Source of the DNA: Thermoleophilia bacterium
GTDB lineage: Bacteria > Actinomycetota > Thermoleophilia > Gaiellales > JAICJC01
Length of the DNA stretch: 48,694 bases
Assembly: GCA_025934255.1 (NCBI GenBank)
Contig: JAICYJ010000021.1
Span: 1 to 48,694 of the forward strand
Direction of reading: 5' to 3'
Shown here in pieces: positions 39,686 through 46,989 of this stretch. Position 1 is the stretch's first letter. Each line of letters opens with the position of its first letter. Both the position numbers and the translations under genes were made by a program. Below the pieces are notes generated by a model. It did no database searches and had not been told where the DNA came from. It worked only from the letters and a program-made list of their open reading frames with translations.

Positions 39686-40273
39686 CTAGTCCTTTCGCTC
39701 TCTTTGAGCGCGCACCTGTCGCTTGTGCTCGCGTTTTGCCGCCTGGTAGGCGGCCAGGGCCTCGGGCGTGTCGGCGTCTCCGAGTGTGGGATGGGCGGGC
39801 AGCACCTGCTCCCATCCATCGGGTTTGACGCCGAACTGCTTGATCAGGGTTGCAACCAGGCTGCGCACCTTCATGTCGCCGAAGCCGGGCAGCGAGCCGA
39901 TCCGCTTGGCCATGTCCTGGCCGCTGGTGGCCTCGCTCCACACCCGTGAGCCGTCGCCGTCGTAGGTTTCGGCCAGGTACCGGCACAGCGACTGCACTCG
40001 CTCGGCCATCGCGCCGGGAAAGCGGTGGATGGCGGGCCGGTCGCGGAACACCGCCTCCAGCTCGTCGGGCGGCATCGCCGCGATCCGGGCGGGATCGAGG
40101 TGGCCGAGCCGCAGCTTCAGCACCAGCGGCCCCGCGAACGCCTTCTGGACGGTCACCTGCTGGTCCAGCGCGAAGCCGATCAGCAGGGCGTTCGGGTCCT
40201 CCGCGAGCAGCCGGTTGGCCTGATCGTCCTCCGTCCAGGGAAGCAGGGCGGGGCCGGTGCTTGTGGCGGACAT
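39686..40273 (-). CDS. HhH-GPD type base-excision DNA repair protein
   Basis: A 195-residue protein of the endonuclease III/AlkA superfamily. The helix-hairpin-helix is LPGFGDMKVRSLV at residues 128-140, and D152 in VKPDGW is at about the right place for the catalytic aspartate. FALDQQVTVQKAFAGPL at 34-50 matches the actinobacterial HhH-GPD family of similar length. It has no FeS-cluster cysteines. The substrate lesion is unknown. ATG 40273 is preceded by TAGGAT and 6 nt. Confidence 0.86.
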   Translation of the reverse strand: MSATSTGPALLPWTEDDQANRLLAEDPNALLIGFALDQQVTVQKAFAGPLVLKLRLGHLDPARIAAMPPDELEAVFRDRPAIHRFPGAMAERVQSLCRYLAETYDGDGSRVWSEATSGQDMAKRIGSLPGFGDMKVRSLVATLIKQFGVKPDGWEQVLPAHPTLGDADTPEALAAYQAAKREHKRQVRAQRERKD

Positions 40274-40279
40274 ATGTGA

Positions 40280-40285
40280 ATCCTA
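40280..40285 (-). promoter_or_regulatory. candidate leaderless -10 (TAGGAT) for the glycosylase-desaturase operon
   Basis: TAGGAT on the minus strand is followed by TCACAT and ATG 40273. TTCCAC lies 16 nt upstream and could be the -35. The first three bases are the stop codon of the preceding SDR gene. Confidence 0.5.
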
Positions 40286-40996
40286 CCTGTACCCGGTATT
40301 TGTGGAACCTGACTCCAATGCTTCGGCAACCCAGCGCGCCACCTTCTCGGGCGGATCGCCGCCCATCCGCCGCTGCACGCCGCGGGCCGTGGCCGAGAAC
40401 GCGGTGTCGGTCAGCGCCGGTTTCACGTTGACCACGTGGATGCCGTGGTCGCGCAGCTCGCGGTAGCCGGTGCGCGACAGCAGGTCGACCGCGGCCTTGC
40501 TGGCCGCGTAGGCGCCGCCGCCGGGGTCGGGGAACTCGCCCACGATCGACGAGATGTTGACGATGCCGCCGCCGCTTCGCTGGCGCATCAGCTGCTCGCC
40601 GGCGGCGCGCATGCCGTAGATCACGCCCAGCACGTTGGTGCGGATCATGACCTCGACCCTGGCCGGGTCGATCTCGTGCAGCAGCCCGAACGCGCCCAGG
40701 CCGGCGTTGTTCACCATCACCGTCAGCTTGCCGCCCCAGTCCACGGCCGCCGCCACCAGCCGCTGCACCTGATCGTAGCTGCCCACGTCGCAGGCCACGG
40801 CCAGGCCGTCCAGCTGATCCGCCACGTCCTGGACACGCTCCGCCGAGCGCGACGACACCACCACCCGCGACCCGCGCGCGTGCAGCTCGTGGGCGATCGC
40901 CTGGCCGATGCCGCTCGATGCGCCGGTGACGACCGCCACCGCACCGTCCAGCGCGACGCTGGCACCGCGGGGTCCAGGTAGCTCCTGCTCGCTCAT
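40283..40996 (-). CDS. short-chain dehydrogenase/reductase (SDR)
   Basis: A 237-residue classical SDR. TGASSGIG at residues 24-31 binds the nucleotide, VNNAG stabilises the fold, and the catalytic serine lies in NISSIVG and Y-x3-K in AYAASK. An arginine pair after the second strand (SSRSAERV) suggests NADP(H). The substrate is unknown. ATG 40996 is chosen because AGGAGG lies 4 nt upstream; a TTG at 41020 is in frame but has no SD. The stop lies 10 bases before the glycosylase start. Confidence 0.9.
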   Translation of the reverse strand: MSEQELPGPRGASVALDGAVAVVTGASSGIGQAIAHELHARGSRVVVSSRSAERVQDVADQLDGLAVACDVGSYDQVQRLVAAAVDWGGKLTVMVNNAGLGAFGLLHEIDPARVEVMIRTNVLGVIYGMRAAGEQLMRQRSGGGIVNISSIVGEFPDPGGGAYAASKAAVDLLSRTGYRELRDHGIHVVNVKPALTDTAFSATARGVQRRMGGDPPEKVARWVAEALESGSTNTGYR

Positions 40997-41023
40997 GGCT
41001 CCTCCTGATTCGATGCCCAACGC

Positions 41024-41029
41024 TACCCT
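41024..41029 (+). promoter_or_regulatory. candidate leaderless -10 (TACCCT) for the small membrane protein gene
   Basis: TACCCT is followed by 6 nt and GTG 41036. No typical SD is visible, although AAGG overlaps the start. Confidence 0.4.
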
Positions 41030-41035
41030 GTCAAG

Positions 41036-41365
41036 GTGGCTCGAAGCTTCTCACCCTGGCGCGCGCTGGCCGCGGTGTGGCGCCCGATCGAGCGGCGGCT
41101 GGCCGCGGTCGGCCTGCGCATGGTCGCTCCATGGGAGCGGCTGTCGGTACCGGTGCAGATCGCGATCGCGTTTCCGACCCTCTCGGTGCTGCTGTTCCTG
41201 CTGCACCTGGGGCCGCTCAACCAGCCGCCCATCCGGGCCGCGTTCTACGGCGTGTTCTGGTCGATCCTGGCCACGCCGGCGGTGATCCTGGCCACCCGCA
41301 ACGAGCTGCAGAAGCGCCACAAGCTCGACCAGCAGCAGCCCGAGCGCCCTTCTGCCACCGATTAG
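41036..41365 (+). CDS. small membrane protein of unknown function
   Basis: A 109-residue protein with a basic amphipathic N-terminus (residues 1-40), two hydrophobic segments at about 41-59 and 68-85, and a polar C-terminal tail rich in Gln and Lys. No family is recognised. The positive residues before the first helix suggest that both termini face the cytoplasm. Its stop (TAG 41363-41365) overlaps the stop of the convergent alcohol dehydrogenase. Confidence 0.6.
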   Translation: MARSFSPWRALAAVWRPIERRLAAVGLRMVAPWERLSVPVQIAIAFPTLSVLLFLLHLGPLNQPPIRAAFYGVFWSILATPAVILATRNELQKRHKLDQQQPERPSATD

Positions 41366-42516
41366 CGGCTGTCGCCCAGCGCCAGCCCGGCCCGCAGCGC
41401 CGCCACCACCTCGTCGTGCGACCAGGGTGACGGCGCCACCGAGATGAAGTAGTCGGCCAGCGCGTTCTCGGCCAGCTCGTCGAGGTGGTCCTCGCCCAGG
41501 CCGACCGACTGCAGCGTCTCGAACTCGAGCTCGGCCAGGATCCGGCGCACCGCTCGCACCGCCCGCGACCCGTCGCCGGAGCCGTCCTGCGGCTCGCCCA
41601 GGACGTCCGCGATCCGCTCGAACTGCTGGGGGACGAACCGACGGTCGCGGTCCATCGTCTCGGCCAGCACCAGGCCGATGGTGAGCCCGTGCGGCAGCCC
41701 CAGCAGCCCGCCGATGGCCTGTGCGATCGAGTGCTCCGAGCCGCAGTCCGAGATGTTCATGGCCAGGCCGCCCAGCAGGCTTGCGCACATCATCTCGCTG
41801 CGAGCGTCGGCGTCCGATCCGTCGCGGACGGCTCGCACCAGCGCCCCGCCGGCCAGCCGCGTGCCCTCCAGGCCGATCGCGTCGCCGACCGGCGTGCGCG
41901 CCGTCACGACTAGCGCCGCCATTGCCTGCGCCAGCGCGTCGATTCCGGTGTAGGCGGTCAGCTTGGGCGGCAGCCCGTGGGTCAGCGTCGCGTCCACGAG
42001 CGCGTGCTGGGCGCGCAGGAACGGGCTGGCGATGCCGGCCTTGATGTGGGTCTCCTGGTCGGTGATGACGGCGCCGCCGGATACCTCCGACCCGGTCCCG
42101 GCCGTGGTCGGGGCGCACACCAGCGGCATCGCCGGCGGCTCGTAGGCGACGCCGCCCGCGGCGAAGCGCAGGTAGGGGCCGCCCTGTCCGACCACCAGCC
42201 GCGCCGCCTTGGCGGTGTCCATCGACGATCCGCCGCCCAGCGCCACCACGGCATCGCAGCCGGATGCTGCCAGCGTCTCGGCGGCCTGCTCCACCACCGC
42301 CACCGTCGGCTCGCCCGCGTCCTTCTCGAACCGCACGGCTCCGTCCAGCGGCGCGATCGCCGCGGCGACGCCGGGCACGAACTGGTCGAGGCCCCGGTCC
42401 ATGATCAGGAACGGCCGCTCGGCGCCCTCCTCGTCCAGCACCGCAGCGAGCTGGGAGGCGACGCCGTCGCCGAACCGGATCTTGACCGGCAGGTGGTTGC
42501 GAAACGGGGCGATCAT
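41362..42516 (-). CDS. iron-containing alcohol dehydrogenase family protein
   Basis: A 384-residue group III dehydrogenase. GGGSSMDTAKAARLV binds NAD(P), and TTAGTGSEVSGGAVITD is the family signature. The metal site should include the histidines in SEHSIAQAIGG and LPHGLTIGLVL. The family covers alcohol, lactaldehyde, maleylacetate and phosphonate-related substrates; nothing here decides between them. ATG 42516 has GAAAGGA upstream and overlaps the MOSC stop (ATGA), so the two proteins are made together. Confidence 0.9.
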   Translation of the reverse strand: MIAPFRNHLPVKIRFGDGVASQLAAVLDEEGAERPFLIMDRGLDQFVPGVAAAIAPLDGAVRFEKDAGEPTVAVVEQAAETLAASGCDAVVALGGGSSMDTAKAARLVVGQGGPYLRFAAGGVAYEPPAMPLVCAPTTAGTGSEVSGGAVITDQETHIKAGIASPFLRAQHALVDATLTHGLPPKLTAYTGIDALAQAMAALVVTARTPVGDAIGLEGTRLAGGALVRAVRDGSDADARSEMMCASLLGGLAMNISDCGSEHSIAQAIGGLLGLPHGLTIGLVLAETMDRDRRFVPQQFERIADVLGEPQDGSGDGSRAVRAVRRILAELEFETLQSVGLGEDHLDELAENALADYFISVAPSPWSHDEVVAALRAGLALGDSR

Positions 42517-43286
42517 CGTGGTCCTTTCGAAAGCGGTTCGACGGTGTCTCCGACGGCAACGATGCCTGGCTGCGCAACGTCGGCGTAGACGCCGAAGCAG
42601 ACGTTCCCGTCCTGCTTCGTGCGGTAGTCGAGGATCATGCGCAGGGTGTCCATGTCGCGCTCGCCGCTGCGCGGGTTGAGGGTGGTCATGGAGCAGCGTG
42701 GATCGCGCTCGGCGACGTGCAGCACCACCTCGCCCGCCCGCACGTCGTGCCCGATCCATTCGTCCTCCTCGTGCGGTGCGATGCCGTCGATCAGCAGCGT
42801 GTTCCGGAACCGGCGCGGATCGGCGACCTCGGCTTCGCCCGACCGCGCGGCCAGCTCGTGCAGCGACGCCTCGGACAGCAGCGACATCGGATACGTATCC
42901 TGGGCGTGGCCGTTGCCGACCAGCATCAGCCGCATCGGCGATCCGGCCAGCTCGGACAGCGCGTCCGCCCACGGCCCCTCGACGATCGTGCCCTGGACGT
43001 CCCGGCCGAACATGAGCACGGCCTCGCGCTGGTCGCCGCCGACGACGCCCGACACCTCGCCGCCGTCAGGCAGCACCACCACCAGTTGCCCCGTGTCCGG
43101 ATCGAACCACGACCCGGCCCGGGCCAGCGCTCCGTACCTGCGCATGGTGGCCACCTCGCCGCGGTCGTCCAGCAGCACGAACGCGCGGTCGCCGGCGATG
43201 CCGTCCGGCGTCACGGTGGCCCGCTCGCTGCTCATCAGGCCGAGCGACTTGATGGGGGAGAGGTGGATGGCGCGGACGCGTGCCAC
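42513..43286 (-). CDS. MOSC domain protein (YcbX/MOSC_N type)
   Basis: A 257-residue protein with an N-terminal MOSC_N beta-barrel (VRAIHLSPIKSLG, GIAGDRAFVLLDDRG) and a C-terminal MOSC domain. The conserved cysteine in AERDPRCSMTTLNP is where such proteins bind sulfurated molybdenum cofactor, and CFGVYADVAQPG follows. YcbX-type members reduce N-hydroxylated compounds. The window also encodes molybdate uptake at 9.5-12.4 kb. GTG 43286 gives the normal VRAIHLSPIKS start; it is divergent from ferritin. Confidence 0.9.
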   Translation of the reverse strand: MARVRAIHLSPIKSLGLMSSERATVTPDGIAGDRAFVLLDDRGEVATMRRYGALARAGSWFDPDTGQLVVVLPDGGEVSGVVGGDQREAVLMFGRDVQGTIVEGPWADALSELAGSPMRLMLVGNGHAQDTYPMSLLSEASLHELAARSGEAEVADPRRFRNTLLIDGIAPHEEDEWIGHDVRAGEVVLHVAERDPRCSMTTLNPRSGERDMDTLRMILDYRTKQDGNVCFGVYADVAQPGIVAVGDTVEPLSKGPR

Positions 43287-43297
43287 GGGTGTCGGAT

Positions 43298-43303
43298 AGC
43301 CTA
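43298..43303 (-). promoter_or_regulatory. candidate -10 (TAGGCT) for MOSC-alcohol dehydrogenase
   Basis: TAGGCT on the minus strand ends 11 nt before GTG 43286. It overlaps TACTGT (43302-43307) of the divergent ferritin gene by two bases, so the two promoters are back to back. Confidence 0.4.
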
Positions 43304-43307
43304 CTGT
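43302..43307 (+). promoter_or_regulatory. candidate -10 (TACTGT) for ferritin
   Basis: TACTGT would start transcription near 43314, leaving a leader of about 31 nt that contains the AGGAGA (43331-43336) SD of the ferritin gene. Confidence 0.4.
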
Positions 43308-43344
43308 GCCAGCACCGCACCGTTCCCACCAGGAGATAGCCCGC

Positions 43345-43875
43345 ATGTCCCAGTCACGTTTCGCAGAGGCGCTGAACGGCCAGATCGGTTACGAGTTCGG
43401 CGCGTCCCAGCAGTACATCGCGGTATCCGTGTACTACGACGCCGAGACGTTGCCGCGGCTGGCGGCGCACTTCTACCGGCAGGCGATCGAGGAGCGAAAC
43501 CACGCCATGATGATGGTGCAGTACCTGCTCGACGCGGGCGAGGACGTGGTGATCCCGGGCATCGAGGCGCCTCGCACGGGCTTCGGAGACGTGGTCGAGC
43601 CGGTGGCGCTGGCCCTTTCCCAGGAGAAGCGGGTGACCGAGCAGATCGGCGCGCTGGCGACGCTGGCCCGCGAGAACGGCGACTACGCCGGCGAGCAGTT
43701 CATCCAGTGGTTCATCAAGGAGCAGGTGGAGGAGGTCTCCAGCATGAGCAGCCTGCTGACGGTGGTCGAGCGGGCGCGCGAGAACCCGCTGCTGGCGGAG
43801 GAGTACCTGGCTCGCGAGTCGGCGGCGGAGGCCGCGGATCCCACGGCGCCGCATGCTGCGGGCGGCGCGCTCTAG
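43345..43875 (+). CDS. ferritin (non-haem, BfrB-like)
   Basis: A 176-residue four-helix iron-storage protein. The ferroxidase ligands can be placed: a glutamate in GYEFGASQQYIA on helix A, E and H in AIEERNHAMMM on helix B, and E and Q in FIKEQVEEVSSM on helix D. It resembles mycobacterial BfrB more than bacterioferritin, as no haem-binding methionine pair stands out. ATG 43345 has AGGAGA 8 nt upstream. The 3' end overlaps the next gene by 23 nt. Confidence 0.93.
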   Translation: MSQSRFAEALNGQIGYEFGASQQYIAVSVYYDAETLPRLAAHFYRQAIEERNHAMMMVQYLLDAGEDVVIPGIEAPRTGFGDVVEPVALALSQEKRVTEQIGALATLARENGDYAGEQFIQWFIKEQVEEVSSMSSLLTVVERARENPLLAEEYLARESAAEAADPTAPHAAGGAL

Positions 43876-44317
43876 CGCGGCGCTGGCCGCGGTGCTGCTG
43901 CTGGCAGGCGGCTGCTTCGGCGGCTCCGGCGGCGGCAGCAGCAGCGCCGGCGTCAGCCACGCCCGGTTCGTCGCCCAGGCGCGGGCCATCTGCGCCACCT
44001 ACCAGAAGCGGATCGCGCTGCTGAAGGGCGCAACCACGCTGCCCCAGGTCGCCCAGCAGGGCCGCCGCGCGATCGCGCTGGAGGCGGCGGAGCTGAAGGC
44101 GCTGCGGGCGCTGACGCCGCCGGAAGCCGACCGGGCCGCCTTCGGCCACCTGCTGGACAGCCTGCAGACCGGGATCGCCACCGCGCAGGATCTGGTGGCC
44201 GCTGCCGATTCGGGCAACACCGCGAAGGTGGCGTCGGACGCCGCCACGCTGCGCGCGCAGCTCGCGGCCACGAACCGGCTGGCGGCTCCGTTCCACCTTG
44301 CGCTCTGCTCGAGCTGA
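43853..44317 (+). CDS. small secreted lipoprotein, helical, unknown function
   Basis: A 154-residue protein with a signal peptide and lipobox LAGGC (C21), then a Gly/Ser linker. The mature part is predicted all-helical with FVAQARAICATYQKRI, similar to the small actinobacterial lipoproteins that carry a conserved cysteine in this position and one near the C-terminus (CSS), which could form a disulfide. ATG 43853 lies inside the ferritin gene, so it is probably coupled to it, though a link to iron is only contextual. Confidence 0.75.
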   Translation: MLRAARSSAALAAVLLLAGGCFGGSGGGSSSAGVSHARFVAQARAICATYQKRIALLKGATTLPQVAQQGRRAIALEAAELKALRALTPPEADRAAFGHLLDSLQTGIATAQDLVAAADSGNTAKVASDAATLRAQLAATNRLAAPFHLALCSS

Positions 44318-44324
44318 GCGCCGG

Positions 44325-44330
44325 TACTGT
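44325..44330 (+). promoter_or_regulatory. candidate leaderless -10 (TACTGT) for the beta-lactamase-fold gene
   Basis: TACTGT is followed by 8 nt and ATG 44339, with no SD sequence. Confidence 0.45.
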
Positions 44331-44338
44331 TCGACCCG

Positions 44339-44995
44339 ATGCCCCCTACCATCGAGGTGCACCCGCTGGATGATCGTGGCTCGGTCGCCTGGCTGCTGGG
44401 AGCCGCCGATCCCGCGCAGCGCGCGTCTAGCGCGATCGTGGTCGACGCGGGCACGCTGGTGGTCGACCCGGTCGACGGTGACGGGCTGGATGCGCTGCTG
44501 TCCGGCCTTCCGTCCGTGATCGGCGTCGTCACGCTGCTGGATCGCCATCAGCGCGACGCCGCTGTGGTGGCCGAGCGGCTGGGCGCCCCCAGGCTGACGC
44601 CGATCGCCCTCGGCGGCAGCGGGGTCGCGGTGGACCGCGTCGAGGAGCGGTCGGTGTTCGAGCGCCGCCGCTGGCGGGAGGCGCTGCTGTGGCTGCCCGA
44701 CCGCCGGCTGCTGGTCTGCGCCGAGACGCTCGGCACGGCCGGCTTCGACCTCGCCCGCAGCGGTGATCCGCTGGGCATGCATCCCTTCGCGCGGCTGCAG
44801 CCGCCGAGGGCGGCGTTCGCCGGCCTCGACCCCGAGGTGATCGCGGTCGGCCACGGCCCGCCGCTCGACCACGACGCGACCGAGTCGATGCGCACCGTCC
44901 TGCGTCGTGCCCGCTGGCAGTTGCCTCAGAGCTGGCTGCGGATGGTGCCGGAAGCGGTCACAGCGTCGCGAGCTGCGCGGCGAGCGCGTCCCTGA
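44339..44995 (+). CDS. metallo-beta-lactamase-like fold protein lacking the zinc motif
   Basis: A 218-residue protein. The order of segments suggests a beta-lactamase fold: SAIVVDAGTLVVDPVDGDGL as the first strands, VIGVVTLLDRHQRDAAVV where THxHxDH would be, WLPDRRLLVCAETLG for the middle strands, and VIAVGHGPPL, resembling the late HG motif. The HxHxDH ligands are not conserved (LDRHQRD), so it is probably not a standard zinc hydrolase. The assignment rests on pattern only. ATG 44339 follows TACTGT by 8 nt. The 3' end overlaps the DapA-like gene by 38 bases. Confidence 0.65.
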   Translation: MPPTIEVHPLDDRGSVAWLLGAADPAQRASSAIVVDAGTLVVDPVDGDGLDALLSGLPSVIGVVTLLDRHQRDAAVVAERLGAPRLTPIALGGSGVAVDRVEERSVFERRRWREALLWLPDRRLLVCAETLGTAGFDLARSGDPLGMHPFARLQPPRAAFAGLDPEVIAVGHGPPLDHDATESMRTVLRRARWQLPQSWLRMVPEAVTASRAARRARP

Positions 44996-45788
44996 CCGGC
45001 GGTAACGGCGCCCGCACGTCCGGCTGGATGGGGATGCCGTGGTTTCGAAGCACCCACTTCAGGCCCGCGATGAACGTGGTGGCACCGAGCGTGTCGCGCA
45101 GCGATGCCAGACGCTGGGCGTGCTCGGGCGTGGGCTCGTCGAGCACCCGGCGCACGTCGGCCGGGAACGCGCTGGCCAGGCCCGAGACCGAGCCGTAGGC
45201 GCCGTCGGCCAGCGCCTGGGGCAGCAGCGGCTCCGACCCGATGTAGGTTCGCAGGCCCAGCGCCAGGTAGGGAGCGACCTTGTCGTACGGGCTCTCGGAC
45301 ACCTTCAGGCCGGCGACGTTGGTGGTGCGCTCGGCCACCGCGCGGATCACCTCGGGCGTCAGCGAGTAGCCGCTGCGCGCCGTGAAGGCGTAGAGGTAGA
45401 AGGGCAGCGGATCGCAGGCATGCGCAGCGGCCACGAAGTGCTCGACCAGATCGTCGCTGCCGAGGGGGTAGTAGGGGGGCGCGATCACGGCGGCGCCGTC
45501 GGCGCCGATCGACGCCGCGTGGGCCGCCAGCGCGGCCGTCTCGGCGGTCGTCTGCGCGCCGCAGTGGACGATCAGGCTGCCGCCGCAGGCCGACCGGTAG
45601 GCCGCCGCTGCGCGGATGCGCTCGTCGTAGCTGAGCAGCACGCCCTCGCCGGTGGTGCCACAGCAGAACACGCCGTCGACGCCGCCCTGCTCGAGGTGGG
45701 CGACCAGCGGGGCGATCGCGTCGACGTCGAGCGCGGCGCCGTTGTCGCGGAGCGGGGTGACGGCGGCTGCGAGCAGTGGGTGGTGCAT
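44958..45788 (-). CDS. DapA/N-acetylneuraminate lyase family protein
   Basis: A 276-residue Schiff-base aldolase/lyase. GTTGE at residues 44-48 binds the carboxylate of the pyruvate part, Y133 in FYLYAF is the proton shuttle, and K162 in AGLKVSE forms the imine. Members include dihydrodipicolinate synthase, sialate lyase, 2-keto-3-deoxygluconate aldolase and the deaminase of hydroxyproline breakdown; the sequence alone does not choose. It is divergent from an FAD amine oxidoreductase, which favours an amino- or imino-acid catabolic role over lysine synthesis. ATG 45788 follows TATGCT by 9 nt. Confidence 0.88.
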   Translation of the reverse strand: MHHPLLAAAVTPLRDNGAALDVDAIAPLVAHLEQGGVDGVFCCGTTGEGVLLSYDERIRAAAAYRSACGGSLIVHCGAQTTAETAALAAHAASIGADGAAVIAPPYYPLGSDDLVEHFVAAAHACDPLPFYLYAFTARSGYSLTPEVIRAVAERTTNVAGLKVSESPYDKVAPYLALGLRTYIGSEPLLPQALADGAYGSVSGLASAFPADVRRVLDEPTPEHAQRLASLRDTLGATTFIAGLKWVLRNHGIPIQPDVRAPLPPVRDALAAQLATL

Positions 45789-45797
45789 CGGTGTGCG

Positions 45798-45803
45798 AGC
45801 ATA
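45798..45803 (-). promoter_or_regulatory. candidate leaderless -10 (TATGCT) for the DapA-like gene
   Basis: TATGCT on the minus strand is followed by 9 nt and ATG 45788. The whole gap to the divergent FAD gene is only 22 bases, so the two promoters must overlap the coding starts. Confidence 0.45.
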
Positions 45804-45810
45804 GCGACCC

Positions 45811-46989
45811 ATGCGGCGCACGAGCGACCTACCCTCCCGGGCCGACCTGGTGGTGATCGGCAGCGGCATCGTGGGAGCGGCCACGGCCTTCTTCGCGTCG
45901 CGCGCCGGCATCTCGGTGCTGGTCGTCGAGCGGCGCCCGGCCCTGTGTTCGATGACGACCGCGATCGCCGTGGGCGGCTACCGGCTGCAGCTCGAGCACC
46001 GCGAGGAGCTGGAGCTGGTGGGCCGGTCGGTGCGGCTGTTCGAGCGGTTCGCCGAGGAGACCGGCCAGACGCTGCACGACCCCGGGCTGCGCGCCCAGGG
46101 CTACCTGTGGCTGGCCCGCAGCGAGGCCGCGGTCGCCCGCCAGCGCGAGCTGGTGGAGCGCCAGCGCGGGTGGGGCGTGGACGGCGTCGAGCTCCTGACC
46201 GGCGACGAGGCCCGCAGCCGCTTCGCCTGGGTGCCCGACGACGTGGTGCAGGCGCGCTTCCGCCAGGGCGACGGCCTGATCGAGCCGAAGCGGATCGCGA
46301 TGGGCCTGCTGGAGGGCTCGTCGGCCGACGTGATCACCGGCGTCGGCGTGACCGGCTTTCAGGTCTCATCCGGCCGGCTGACGGCCGTGGTCACCGATCA
46401 CGGGACGGTCGCGGCCGGTGCGGCCGTGGTTGCCGCCGGGCCGTTGTCCGAGCTGCTGACGCGGCCGGCCGGGGTGGAGCTGCCGGTGTCGGCGGTGCGG
46501 CGGCAGCGGGTGGTGCTGTGGGATGTGCCGGAGGTGCCGCGCGATGCGCCCATGACGGTCGATGAGGAGACGACCAGCCACTGGCGGCCGGTAGGGTCGG
46601 GCGCCTACCTGCTCTACCCGGACGCGTCCGAGCCTGGGGCGGAGCCGGTCGAGCACGTGACCGCGGATCCCGGCTTCGCTCTGGCGCTGCTCGACCCGTC
46701 CAGCCCGGTCGCGATCGCGCGCACCGCGACCTTCTGGCGCGATGTCTGGGAGCGGGCCGGCTCGGCCTGGTTCGTGCAGGCCGGTCAGTACACGATGACG
46801 CCCGACCAGCGGCCGCTGATCGGCCAGACCGAGATCGACGGCCTGCACGTCAACACCGGCTACAGCGGGCACGGCGTGATGGCCGGCCCGGCCGGCGCCG
46901 AGATCCTGGCCGGGCTGCTGGCCGGCACGCGTACCGAGAACCCGTTCCGGCTCGACCGCGAGTTCGTTCCGGCCGAACAGGCCTTCTGA
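45811..46989 (+). CDS. FAD-dependent D-amino-acid/sarcosine oxidase family oxidoreductase
   Basis: A 392-residue DAO-fold flavoprotein. VVIGSGIVGAATAFFASRAG at residues 14-33 is the FAD-binding Rossmann motif, and VLVVERRP carries the glutamate that binds ribose. MTPDQRPLIGQTEIDGLHVN and TGYSGHGVMAGPAGAEILA near the C-terminus are typical of sarcosine- and proline-type amine dehydrogenases. The SMTTAIAVGGYRLQ segment near residue 50 is where some relatives attach FAD. It would oxidise a secondary or D-amino acid. It is divergent from the DapA-like gene by 22 bases. Confidence 0.88.
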   Translation: MRRTSDLPSRADLVVIGSGIVGAATAFFASRAGISVLVVERRPALCSMTTAIAVGGYRLQLEHREELELVGRSVRLFERFAEETGQTLHDPGLRAQGYLWLARSEAAVARQRELVERQRGWGVDGVELLTGDEARSRFAWVPDDVVQARFRQGDGLIEPKRIAMGLLEGSSADVITGVGVTGFQVSSGRLTAVVTDHGTVAAGAAVVAAGPLSELLTRPAGVELPVSAVRRQRVVLWDVPEVPRDAPMTVDEETTSHWRPVGSGAYLLYPDASEPGAEPVEHVTADPGFALALLDPSSPVAIARTATFWRDVWERAGSAWFVQAGQYTMTPDQRPLIGQTEIDGLHVNTGYSGHGVMAGPAGAEILAGLLAGTRTENPFRLDREFVPAEQAF

